A stretch of DNA of 64,000 nt from Conoideocrella luteorostrata (lineage: Eukaryota > Ascomycota > Sordariomycetes > Hypocreales > Clavicipitaceae). Location of the stretch: contig JASWJB010000019.1 of the NCBI GenBank assembly GCA_032433595.1, positions 204,093 to 268,092 on the forward strand, in the 5' to 3' direction. The translations under genes were made by a program, and so were the position numbers. Positions 13,012-23,916 of the stretch are shown here, piece by piece. Under the pieces are notes generated by a model that did no database searches, was not told where the DNA came from, and saw only the letters and a list, made by a program, of their open reading frames with translations. Each line of letters begins with the position of its first letter. Within the stretch, counting starts at the first letter, position 1.

Positions 13012-14688
13012 ATGGATTCGTCTCCTAGTGTCCCTGAAGGGCCAGTCAAGGGAAACAGGGACCCTGCTTCTCCAAAGCAGCCTACCTTTGATTCGAGTCC
13101 CACGGGCGGCTCTATTCACGTCGCCGCAGCACCACAAAGAACGCCGTCCTTAAGCAACATCAGCAAATCGGCGCATCGGCAGAGTTTCGCAGAGAATCTT
13201 CGAAATGTTCCGCAATCGCCGCGTCATCGACATCCTTCATTTACTCAAGCTGCAGTGCAAGAGCTGCTTAACCATCCCCCGTCAGGGCAAAGACACGCCA
13301 ACTCCAAGTTTGCCGGCCGGGAATGGGGTGAAATTACCGTTGGTGAACTCGTCTCACCGGATGATGTGAAATGGATCGATATGGATAGCAGTGTAGAAGA
13401 GGCTACTATGGTAGGTCACACGTTATAGTCAGTTGCGGAAAAATTGACTGTTGGAAATCTGTTGCATTTCTGAACTAAACTTCTTGAGCCAAACCAACTT
13501 CTTACTCATTGCTAGGCTTTGCTGAAAAGCAAAACGAATGTCGTTCTCTTACGAGAAGGCGACTCCGATCACACTGCTATTGCGACTTTTGATTACTCAG
13601 ACCTCAATGCCTATCTTCTCGTCGTTGTAGGCCTTTCCAAACCCGAACCTCAGCACATCCAATTGTATAACGAAATAATGCTCAAGGCGCGCGAAGGAAA
13701 CAAAATACTACTCCGCCAAATACAACCCTTCTGCAAGCATGAGCCTTTGGTGGGGGTACCATCTAATGACAATCTATTTCAAGCTGTAGAGATCTTAGGA
13801 GGTGGAATTCACCGGTTGCTTGTTACTAGCTCGCTCGGTGATGTGATTGGTATAATGAGCCAGCTCCGCATGGTGGACTTCTTCTGGAATGAAGGTGTCA
13901 ACTTTCCGTCTGTTGATCGTTTGTACCCTATCCTACTACGAGACTTGGGTATAGGAGTCCAACAGATCATATCTGTCAAGTTAGTGATGATCAAACTTCC
14001 CGCCAATACTGCACCCATATAGAATCTCCCTCGCTCTTTTGGTTTATTCATTTATATTTAATCATTACATTAATTAGCTAACGTAATTCACAGCTCCGAT
14101 GCCAGTCTTTCCAATGCCCTTACTCTTATGAATGACGAGGGATTGACAAGTGTTGCTGTTGTCGATAACGGCCAGAACGTGGTTGGCAACATATCAACCA
14201 AAGATGTCCGTCATTTGACTACAACATCAAGTGCGCCACTACTTAGCGAGTCTTGTATGCACTTTCTTTCCGTCATACTGAATGAGCGCGGAGTTGAGAA
14301 GGGTCGTGACGCGTTTCCTGTATTCTACGTTACGCCATTATCGACTCTGGCTCATGTAGTGGGTAAGCTCACAGCGACAAGATCACATCGTATGTGGATT
14401 GTAGAACCGATCTCTCCCTCACCATCAGCACCTGTTACTCCAATGCCTGGGCCGCAAAGTGTGGTTAGTGGGTCATCAGCACCTGCTGCTGCCATGCCCG
14501 GGGCTCACCTTTCTGGAAAGTTGAGTGGTGTGATTTCTCTGACTGACATTCTTAACACATTTGCAAAGTTTGCGGGCTTGCATCCTACTGACCCGGGAGA
14601 GCAACGAGCAAGACGACGAAGAAGCTCGAGCAGCTCCATTCGTCCGAGCCTGGATTCCTCACGACCAAGTATCGATTTTCGGCGGTAA
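13012..14688 (+). CDS. SDS23: Sds23/Moc1-family CBS-domain protein
   Basis: Homologue of yeast Sds23/Sds24 and fission yeast Sds23 (Moc1), which inhibit PP2A-type phosphatases and act in nutrient and cell-cycle control. Exons 13012-13410, 13516-13979 and 14094-14688 (introns 105 and 114 bp) give 485 residues. The ATG at 13012 is used; the frame is open a little further upstream, but only from a TTG. Ser/Pro-rich N-terminus, then four CBS motifs: the first pair spans [25 protein letters not shown]... to [14 protein letters not shown], and the second pair runs from [24 protein letters not shown] to the [17 protein letters not shown] segment. A Ser/Arg-rich tail ends [12 protein letters not shown] pairs usually bind adenine nucleotides; that is family knowledge, not shown here. 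Confidence 0.92.
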
Positions 14689-15736
14689 AGGTCTGTAGTT
14701 AGATTGAGCAATTGAATTCTATTAAGTGAAAAAGAACGAAAACTCCTGCCAGATAAGTACAAACATTAATGCATCAAATATGTATGCAATAAGGCATACA
14801 ACATCCGAAAATATTCAGCCGTCAGCAAATTGGACCAAATTAATACAGCGGCTAACGTTTCATAATCGGCAAGCCGCAATAGACGAATTGTGCAGCGACA
14901 GAGGTAGAGTTACTGTCACGTCTTCTTGTTTTCTTCCGACACCACATTTTGGTGGCGAAAGAATGAGAGTACTACTCTGAGATGCGTTGCAACTGCATAT
15001 GTGTATGGATTGGCCCCATCGAAGTTTAATGTAAGCAGATAGGTGGTGCTGAATTAAACACAATTAGCTAAAGCATCAAATGTGACGGAGCTAGCACCCT
15101 TCAGAAATAACTTAGTGATGGTACTTTGAGGTGCTTAGCGATCTCGGTCTCTCACCAAGAGTTATCATCAGTATCTATAATCATTAAAACACGCAACCTA
15201 CTAGCTTGAGTGATTGGTGGTTCAGCACAGTAACTCTAATGAATATAGAAAGAATGCATATTACAATAGAGTAGACCTTTGTAAATGTCGCTCCGCCGAG
15301 CCACTTGAAAGGCGCCAATTGCTAGCATCTATAGGTGCCAGTATTGCCGGCCTGCATTAAGAAATATATCATATAGTCTTGATAGCATGTAACAAACCTG
15401 CGGCGTCTCTGGCATATAGTTATTTTGGGGCCTCCGCGACAGCGTTACGAGTTGGGAAGGGCACGGAGCAAGTACTGCTGCAATTGATAAATAACCTTCT
15501 ATTGATATTAATAGTGGTTACCTTGCCCGATCAAGAAGAGGCTACGGGGCAATAACGATTGGACAGGGTCAGAGTTTTGTCACAGGCGACAAGGACGTGT
15601 TCCTGTGTTTTTGTTTTTTCAAGTTCCGCTAGTTATGGCTTGCTTCCCAGTAGGTAACGGATCGCTGTGGGCAAATATAACAGATATATACAGAGAGTAA
15701 ATATAATCAATCGCATATCACCCTTTAGCATCAAAT
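14689..15736. other. Intergenic, convergent 3' regions of sds23 and the NYN gene
   Basis: About 1.05 kb of AT-leaning sequence between two convergent genes. No supported ORF, RNA gene or repeat was seen. Confidence 0.55.
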
Positions 15737-17236
15737 CTACATTAACAGCTCTTCTAGGTAATTATCTAATATGATTATCCGAAAACGCTCACCCCATTTC
15801 TGTGTCCGCACTAACTTTTGCCAGTGTGAAGAGAGACTAATTTTCCATGACACCACTTCCACATGCCAACCCATCTTCAGCGCTCTTTCAGCGTATGTGA
15901 AAAAGCCATCCGAGTACTTTGCTGGTTGCGCATCGCCAGTTGCTATTACAAGAGTTCCAGGTTTGCTGAAACACTCCATCACTGATTCTGCGATGCGTGT
16001 TTGCAGCGTTTCGTCTACCAGCTCTTCCATGTATCGGGCAATTTTCCGCGCAGTAGCCAACTCATCTGAGGAGGACACTTCTCTATTTTCTTTGCAGCTC
16101 CAATTTCTCAGCTCACTGACTTGAGTTCTCTCTCTGATATCAACACGATAGCCCAGCTCTCGGAGCTCTTGAACATAACGAGGCTCTGGGCGGCGGGGCA
16201 TGACTGAGCAACCAACGTTAAGAACTAAAGTCCTTCGACCACGAACAAGAATTTCGGTAAGAAAGTTTAAGTTCAGCTGAGGTAATGGTACAAATCGTGC
16301 ATTCTCTGCGATTGAGTACTTTCTTCGAAGGGCGCGATGAAAGCTGATATTAATGTTTGACATATCCAAGAAAACATGAACGCCGTTGAGCGCAACCTGG
16401 ACGTCCTTTGCCATGATACTGGCATCACCCGCTCGAAGTGGTATTAGCTGCAATAATAATGATTCATGTTGTTGGTCTAGCGAGAATTTCGTGTCTGAGA
16501 CGGAGGATATAGGTCCGTGCTTGGCAGGCTTATACGATAATATCGTGATATTCGACGTTGTTTGAGGTGACTTGGAAGTTACTTGGGTTGGAGGCGCCGT
16601 ATTGCAGCTGGCTACCACGCAAGGTATCTCGATGTCAGAATGGTATTCTCGAACCATATTCCCTGAAATAGAGCTATGGCCATGGGAAGCCGAAAGATGC
16701 CTTCGCAGCGTCGGAACGGGCTGCTCAAAGCTCAAGCTTGTGGTTTGCGGTTGTTCACGGCTCATTTGCCGATAAGCTGAGACGAGAGACTTGCGGTACA
16801 GTTTCGGCAGTCCTGACATTATGCCTCGTCCAGTTGACACATTTTTCGGACTGGACTTTTGCGTTGCATTCGATCCTTGTGAAGCCACAAAGGTTTCTTG
16901 GTTCGTTTGATCCACATCAGATGGGGCTCTGGTGATTTGATCCTGAAGGTGAGATTGAACTCTCTCGAAATCTCCTAGCTTAATTGCTTTAGTCATAGAT
17001 GATTGCAGTTCCTGGTCATTTTGATCCCGTAATGAATCTACTCCCTCATGAGCAGCTGCTAGTGAGAGTAGCTGATTCGAAGTAGAGGCCCTTCTCCAGT
17101 ACAATTTCCGGAAATCACCCAACATCGGTGCTGAGTCCATAGCATGGTGTCCACAGCACTCCTTGTTTCTACTAGAAAGCTTCGAAGAAGCTTGATGACA
17201 AGTTGTAGTAGTATGAGTATCTTGTGAGGTACACAT
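15737..17236 (-). CDS. NYN-domain protein, predicted ribonuclease (function unknown)
   Basis: Single-exon gene of 499 residues. The N-terminal ~280 residues are polar, Ser/Gln/Thr-rich and look disordered. The C-terminal part (about 283-499) resembles the NYN branch of PIN-like nucleases: GVHVFLDMSNINISF places an acidic residue (Asp291) after the first strand, LVLNVGC is a second strand, and GTLVIATGDAQPAKYSDGFFTYAERALKMGWHVEVVSW gives the later Asp plus the typical strand-helix ending. NYN domains usually cut RNA with metal-coordinating aspartates; activity here is inferred only. A second ATG, 32 codons in (17143; MDSAPMLGDF), could be the true start. I do not recognise a named orthologue. 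Confidence 0.75.
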   Translation of the reverse strand: MCTSQDTHTTTTCHQASSKLSSRNKECCGHHAMDSAPMLGDFRKLYWRRASTSNQLLSLAAAHEGVDSLRDQNDQELQSSMTKAIKLGDFERVQSHLQDQITRAPSDVDQTNQETFVASQGSNATQKSSPKNVSTGRGIMSGLPKLYRKSLVSAYRQMSREQPQTTSLSFEQPVPTLRRHLSASHGHSSISGNMVREYHSDIEIPCVVASCNTAPPTQVTSKSPQTTSNITILSYKPAKHGPISSVSDTKFSLDQQHESLLLQLIPLRAGDASIMAKDVQVALNGVHVFLDMSNINISFHRALRRKYSIAENARFVPLPQLNLNFLTEILVRGRRTLVLNVGCSVMPRRPEPRYVQELRELGYRVDIRERTQVSELRNWSCKENREVSSSDELATARKIARYMEELVDETLQTRIAESVMECFSKPGTLVIATGDAQPAKYSDGFFTYAERALKMGWHVEVVSWKISLSSHWQKLVRTQKWGERFRIIILDNYLEELLM

Positions 17237-18425
17237 CGCGAAATTTGCGGGCGGTAGCTTCCGGTAATATTAACATTGATCTAGTGGCCGGGCATAGCAT
17301 TGGATTCCTCATATAAGGCGAGGCTCCATTCCCCGGTCCCAGTGTTGCCAAGACAATTGTGGCAAATGTATCTTTATAAAGCGGGCGGTCGAATAAAAGT
17401 CCGTTAATTTCGTCCAAGTTAAGGTATGTAGAAGTCGGACAGTGATTTCGACCATGATACAAGTTCAGCGGACCCTCACAATATGGTGAGCTAGTATAAG
17501 GTCATGTATGGTGTATAGGCTGAGAATGACAGTTAAGAGTTGGCGCATCGTTGCCAGAAGCTTGGGGAAGGACAACAGGGCTGAGAGATTGAGAAACGCA
17601 ACCCGAGCAGAACTCAATTGATGTTGTGCGAGAGAGCGGAGAGCATTTATCACAGCTCAAAATGTAAAATGTAAGCTTTACACTCGAAATATCAACAGTT
17701 ACATCATCATTATTAGAGGACGTATGGTTGTCAATTTGAAACCAAGCAGCAGAGAGCTGCGGGGCGATCGTGGAAGGATGCAAGTGGTGAATGAGGTCAA
17801 CGTTGTAGCCGAATTCCGGAAGTAGCGCTTGCAAGGTGTTGGTTGGTGAGATGTGGCAATGCTGGCGGGACGCCAGGCTGGGTGGCTGGGTACCAGGCAT
17901 GCGGGGGACAGTTTAACTGAGCCATCGAGGTGGCATTAACTCCGCAAGAGATAATGCCATAGGGACCAAAAATAAGAAAAAATAAGAAAAAAAAATATAT
18001 ATATAACTATTATATAGCTTAAATAGTTATTTAGTTAATAAATTTTATTAATAATAAGCTTTAATTGCATCTGTGGTGGGCGTTCGAATTAAAAGGGTCA
18101 ATTGGACAATGTGGACGAAATGGCTCAGTTAAACTGTCCCCCGCATGCCAGGCCAGGCTAGTCTCCATAATATTCTCGGGTGCCTAGCAAGGTTTGCGGC
18201 GAGCACGATTTCTTAGGATAACCCAGACTCATTTGCCGCAAACCATTATTTTATTAGCTCTTTCTACCCATCCAACAGCTAGACTGTACAACCTATCAGC
18301 TACATTTCAGATTGAAAAACAAAGAGCTCATGCCTGTGTTTAGCGCTTATAAATAATGGAAAAATTTAACTTAATCAGTTATTCAACCCAGGTTGCGCCA
18401 CCAGTTCAAATTCGATTGTAAATGA
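17237..18425. other. Intergenic between the NYN and GH17 genes, with a MITE-like insert
   Basis: About 1.2 kb. A 133-codon minus-strand open frame at 17502-17900 begins inside the left inverted repeat of the element at 17896-18149 and has no family features, so I do not call it a gene. The rest is empty as far as I can see. Confidence 0.5.
17896..18149. mobile_element. MITE-like element with 30-bp perfect terminal inverted repeats
   Basis: Positions 17896-17925 and 18120-18149 are exact reverse complements over 30 bp. The core reads GACAGTTTAACTGAGCCA from the left end. The inside is about 195 bp, very AT-rich between 17967 and 18060, and codes for nothing. CCAGG occurs directly at both outer edges (17893-17897 and 18148-18152), which could be a target-site duplication if the ends are set 2 bp inward. 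The small size, perfect ends and AT-rich non-coding middle fit a miniature inverted-repeat DNA transposon mobilised by another element. The superfamily is not determined. Confidence 0.75.
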
Positions 18426-19757
18426 CTACTGATCGCATGTAGAAATTGCACCGTCAATGCCCCAGAACTGATCAGCATTAAATGTTATCATGTCCTTCTT
18501 TTTCCATAGATCGTTGAAGGCAGAGAATAATATGATGTCTCCCGAGTTGCTGGCAAACTTCTCTCTTATAGAGTCAAGGGCTGCCTTTTGATTCTGTAAA
18601 CTTGGAACTGCCACTCCGTTTGTTGCACCCTTCGTTGGCCAGCCTGTTTCAGTAATGACAATCTTTTTATTATTTCCAGAGATATTGGATCGAATGTTAG
18701 AGACTGTCTTTTGCAGCCAAGTTCCTGACTGCGTGGCCGAAATGGTGCCATCAAAAAAAGGATGTGCATTAATTGCGCAGTAGTCTGACTCATTGCAAAG
18801 TTCTGGGTGAGCTAGAGCCGCGGTAAAGGTATCAACCGTAACAACTGGTCCGTTGTACCCTGCTGCACGGAGAACGGATCGCACCATACCCATGGATCGA
18901 ATAAGATCTTCCGGCGATGTTTCACCATTGTTGATGAGCTCGTTTCCAACACTGACGGTATGCACAATATTCCAGTCACCATTAACCCCGGCAATAATCT
19001 TATTAGCCTCATCTTGACCCGAGGATGGATTCCAAACACCCAGGAAGAGTTTCATGCCGTGTCTCTTCGCTGCGGAGTATAGCAGGGGAACTTGGTCACA
19101 GTCGGTACCATAGACCCGAACCACGGCATATAAACCAGCCATTCTCTTGAAATCGTCATCCACGTCTTGCTGGGACTTGCAGCTTTGATCAGCACGGTAC
19201 GGCGTGTACGACACTCCAAACCATTTTGATCCATCACCCTGGTTTTCGGATACATTGGATGGTAGTCCTATGCTCTGTGCCACCGGGACTACAGCTATCG
19301 TCGGGGCAGCAATCGGGGCCGGTAAGCCAGCAGAGGTAGCGGAGCTGTCATCGTTTCCTAACGGAGGGTTCTCCGAGGATGGAGAGATCAGTGTCTGCGT
19401 GCAATACGACGTCATGCCAGTGGCTATTTCAGACTCATTGGAAGCAGCCTCAAGAGCCAAACTTGTGGGGAGCAGCAATACGTTCTCGGTCGCAATTCCG
19501 AGTGCTTCGCCAGCCTTGTTCACCCAATGAATCACTTCTCTTACACGCGTTGCCGTGGTAATTGATGAATCGTAAACAATGATGTCGGGCCCATGTTGAG
19601 TGTGTTCCCGAACATAATGTTTTCCTGTTAGGAAGGCATTCGTTAGTTTAACCTACACAAGAAAAGGTCCGACTTGCTGAATCTTACCAGCTGACTGTCC
19701 GGCTGCAAATCGCCCCAGAACAAGAGAGAAAGCGAACCAGGTTGCGAGACGTGCCAT
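18426..19757 (-). CDS. Secreted GH17 cell-wall glucanase (Scw/BtgE-like)
   Basis: Predicted cell-wall beta-1,3-glucan hydrolase or transglycosylase of glycoside hydrolase family 17. Exons 19757-19688 and 19624-18426 (63-bp intron) give 422 residues. The first exon encodes a signal peptide (LATWFAFSLVLGRFAAGQSA). Next comes a short module (about 24-75) reading HYVREHTQHGPDIIVYDSS, which carries no catalytic motif, and then a Ser/Pro-rich linker. The GH17 domain (about 155-420) has WFGVSYTPYRADQSC at its start, the proton donor Glu252 in VGNELIN and the nucleophile Glu349 in ITETGWPT. No GPI signal is visible, so it is probably secreted and held in the wall by other means. Relatives include yeast Scw4/Scw10/Scw11; the exact orthologue is not settled. 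Confidence 0.88.
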
Positions 19758-21347
19758 CTTCGTGCTCGCAGTAATAAGAATGTAAGAGTCTTGGTTTGCT
19801 GGAAAAGTAAGAGTTACTAAATCCAATGCAGGTAAGAATAATTGGAAACGTGTGATTTTAAGTTGAAGATGAAAAGGAATGACCAATTGATCAAGGAGAA
19901 ATGGGCAGCCAGTATAATGGCCGTGAAAAAAGACTCTCACAGTGAAGGAAAGAAGGGAAAATGTGACATCCAACAAAGACTAAAAGTCGAACATGAGTAT
20001 TAGGCGGTTCGTGTTTGCGGATAGACGAATGTTCTCTGTTATTATTAAGACTTCAATGACAGGTATCGCGTTGCCATGGAGCCTTCAATGAGGCCGACAT
20101 TTGGCTTATAGAAGCCAGTAAATTCACCTATGTCTATTAATACTGAGTCCTATTGAGAAAAAAAGTATCAATAAACAAAACCTCCTCTGGGAATGTGATT
20201 ACCAGTGGAATAAGAGACACGGAATTCCAGTGCCCGATTTCAAAGTGAGCCCCACAAGCGCGACAATACTGGACACGAGGGTGTAAGAGGGGACGGAACG
20301 GAGGCGCCGCCGGAAAAGGTATATACGTGCAACAAGTTTGTAATAGTACGCCCTTGTACTACGTAGATAGTCGTCTGCTTGATCTAGAATCCCCAAGCAG
20401 GAGGTTACGACGTTGATGAGTCATAGATAGATGCCACCAAACACAGAAAGTCGAGAACCAAGACTTCAAGGCTTTTTTATACACTGGATCAAGTGTGCTC
20501 ATTAATTTTGAATTCTGTTTTCTTCCCTCTTTCAAAACCTAACCATTATTTTCATATGGCTTTACATTGGCCCAGCAATATTCATTGTGGACGATAACTT
20601 CACTAGTCCTTTCATGTCGCTTTAATGAACGTAGTACCGACACTGGAATGGTTGCTCGCCGCTTTATATTGCCATCATTTGCAAGAACACAACAGTCAAT
20701 CCTCTTAGCCCTGTTGAACACGCACAATAAATTAAACCGATGGAAGCACGTACGGCCACTATCACTTCTTCGGCGCGATGGTTAGCTGGGATGTTCGGCT
20801 GGCCGAGACATAAACAGCACTATGATGGTATGTTTGGCACTAGCGGTACCGCGTTCGTGGTCGTGACCGTTGCGACATATACGACCCAGCGTATCGAGGC
20901 TGACAACATCCCTTACACTGCTGACTCTTCCTGCTGCTACGCGACCCAGTTGGCAACTTTGCAACATGATCGGGCTTGATTACTCTGCTAATACTAACTC
21001 CACATTGCACTGACATCAAGTACTCTTTTGACCGGGGCAGCGTTACATGCAGTTGGCCAAAGCGTAATTCATGTTAGACGAGTTTGAATATTGTGCCGTG
21101 CTTTGCGGTTATATTAATGATATTATACAATAGAGTTCTTGGCCAGTGTCATGCAACACGGTTGGTCTGTCAGGACAACCAGCTATATTAGCGTCGCTCG
21201 GTTGAATACAAAGAGACCGGCGCATCCAGATGTTGTCAGCACAGCACTGATCACAGTGCTGATTACCAGCCCAACTTTGGGTGATGCATGCCAATTGCCA
21301 TAGCTGTCGAGGCTAGGCTAGAGTAAAAATAAAATCATGTAGACAAA
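19758..21347. other. Intergenic, GH17 promoter side and LCB1 3' side
   Basis: About 1.6 kb. Open frames at 20199-20396, 20567-20785 and 20740-20979 are short and show no family features or splice signals that would join them. No repeat or RNA gene was recognised. Confidence 0.5.
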
Positions 21348-23212
21348 TCACCCCATCTTGCTTCCAGGTTTACGCGTCATAACCTTAGTGATGGCGTGCC
21401 TAATTACTGCACCAGCCTTCTCAATCTCTTTCTTTGAAAGCGCAGAGGTAATACAAATCTTCAAGGCAGGTTTAGCTACCCATCTTCCGTCTCGTGCTGC
21501 GATGGCGTGTGCATACGGTCTCGTCTTGAGCCTAGCGATTAGAACTCCATTTGCTAAGCACTGTCGATATCGATTAGAACAGATTTACACAATGAGGCAT
21601 GTCATGGTACGCTTTCTCTTACCTCGTCTACACATTCTAATAAGATGCGCTCTTGTTCATCAACGCTCAGTTTCTTGGTCGTGACTACATCAGGCTTCAA
21701 TACGAGTAATAAGATTGGGTTTTCCAGAGCACTGGTGCATATAACCCAGTCGCTGCGCGGATCCAGCTGTAATTTCATGGCTTGGATGTTCTCTCGACAC
21801 TGAATGAGAATATCGGGGCTCGACTGGAGAAGATTGACCGTTTCACTTGCTGTCATGGCCAACATGGCTGGGAGAGCAGCTGAGTAGGTGTAGGCGGAAG
21901 AGGTAATGCGTTGATGCTCAACAACGTCCTTGGCACCAGCACAGAAACCACCGCCAGCGCATAGTGGGCCTGAAAGGGAACCAACAATCATATCAACCTG
22001 CTGAGGGTCAACATTCTGAGCTTCCGTCAGGCCTCGACCAGTTCGTCCCAGTACTCCAAAAGACCAGGTTTCATCTAGAATGATGCGAAACTTGTATCTT
22101 TCTTTGAGTTCAACAAACCTCGGAAGATTAGTAACGTCCCCGCATGTCTCAAAAAGGCCTTCTGTAACAACAAATCTTCGGGTGAGCTTCTTCCCTTTTG
22201 CCTGTTCTACAGCGACGGATTTCATTACTCGCTCCAAGTCATCCGTGTCGCCATGCCTGAACCATTTGATGTTGCTTCGAGAGGCCTGCAAGCCCTTTCG
22301 AATCGAGTAATTGACGGCTTCATCGGCAATGATAACGTCACCACGTTTACAAAAGGCGGGTATGACACTGGAAACAGTCGAGAAAGCCTGTGCATATACA
22401 ATGCAGCCTTCGGTCCCAAGATAATTGGCTATGTCGGCTTCAGCTTTGACATGAACATCCTGCGTGCCATAGAATTGTGGAGGCCCACATGGGCCAACAC
22501 CGTAAGTTCGCAATGTCTGAATAGCCTTCTCCTTAATCTGCTCATTAGCATTGAAGTTATAAAAGTTGTATGATGCGAGATTCGTGACAGTTCGACCGTT
22601 TGACAATTTGACTTTCGGTCCAGTAGGCCTATGCACGGAAACAAAGGTCAGCTAGTTTTTTTTTGGTGGAAGGCACACAGGTTCAAGTAAAATTCAAGGG
22701 CGCAGTAGACGTATGTTGGGATTGAGGTGATTTTCACTCTGCATGGCGAGGCAATGAACTGTACATACCCGACAATGACCGGGAGTTTGTCAGTCTCAGC
22801 TTCTTCGAGTGGCGTTTGCTCAGTGATGAGTGGCTCTGGGACCCAGTCGTCAATCAGCTCGTCGATTTCCTGGAGACAGCTTGCAACGTCAGCAAAATCT
22901 TTTGCAATCAGAAGGGGGGAGGGGGGGTTGTCGATATCGCATCTCCGATAGCACAAACACAAGAGCGAAGGCAGTACGAACATCTTCCCTAAGCTTAACG
23001 AAATTTTGTTTGTGGGTCGAATATGATGGCGACAATAGATAGCGGATGAAGAACAAAATCAGGACGAGTTCAATGGCAGATCGCACGGGATCGTTCTGGT
23101 AGCTTGAACGGATGTACCTAACGAGCACTGCCGAGCCAGGAACTTTCTGAAATGTTATCGTAGCTTGCTGCAGCACATGGCCGAGCTGGGTCTGGAATGC
23201 TTCAATATCCAT
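21348..23212 (-). CDS. LCB1: Serine palmitoyltransferase subunit 1 (LCB1)
   Basis: Subunit of the ER enzyme that condenses serine with palmitoyl-CoA, the first step of sphingolipid synthesis. Exons 23212-22982, 22869-22769, 22628-21623 and 21560-21348 (introns 112, 140 and 62 bp) give 516 residues. There is one membrane segment near residues 43-63 (AIELVLILFFIRYLL). The alpha-oxoamine synthase fold follows: LASYNFYNFNANE, GVGPCGPPQFYGTQDVH (with the conserved Cys) and LDETWSFGVLGRTGRG. As expected for LCB1, the PLP-binding lysine is absent; it sits in the partner LCB2. The C-terminus KVMTRKPGSKMG fits fungal homologues. The first intron uses a GTTCGT donor, but the joined frame KLRED/EIDELIDDW matches the family. 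Confidence 0.95.
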
Positions 23213-23916
23213 GGGTGTGGTTTCTTCTTCTCGTGGTGTTCTCGGAGGTGCGACGACACCTGGATTTGCGCAAGGGCTCTAATTTCACGGTCGGCTGCTT
23301 TCACGTGCAGCGGGTTGGAACGACAGAATGCTTGGATACGGTCGTACGGAGTAGGATGGCTGACACTAAGACCCACGCGAACCTTAGTCACATTCTAGGT
23401 TGACTGTTGCTTGGATATTGTCTTAACAAACCCAAAAAGTCTCTAATAACTTGGCTGCTGATAGCGTTAATACAAGCACATTACGCAATTCTACTTCCGA
23501 TAGCATGTTATGTCATGATACTGCTGATACTACTAATTAAATGAGCCTGGAGGGTTCCTAACTTGCCTCGATGACAACCACAGGGGATGCAGAGGTCTAG
23601 TGCGACAAGAGTGATATCCAGGAGTTGTATCACAATGACTACATTGCAATTTTAACTGCTGTAGATGCGATTAAACAATGTCCATCAATACATAATCTAC
23701 CCGAAGACCAAAAAAGAAACCAAAAAAAAAACTAAAACCATTCTCTAATAACCGCCGACTATCAGACGTTCTATTACACAGATCATTGCGAAAGCGACAT
23801 GTAGCAATACTTTATACCACGTAGCATCCTAGTCCGAGAGAAGAACACGGGCTGCTCTAATGCGCAACAAGTGCCGCTCCAGGTTTCGACGCTATGCCAC
23901 ATCTCATGACTTAACC
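23213..23916. other. Intergenic between LCB1 start and FKS1 stop
   Basis: About 0.7 kb. It should hold the LCB1 promoter and the FKS1 terminator, since both genes run on the minus strand. A TACGGAGTA motif is at about 23345. No ORF is supported. Confidence 0.5.

Noticed and set aside
17502..17900. 133-codon minus-strand ORF next to the NYN gene
   Set aside because: Its start codon lies inside the left inverted repeat of the MITE, it has no family features and no splice support.
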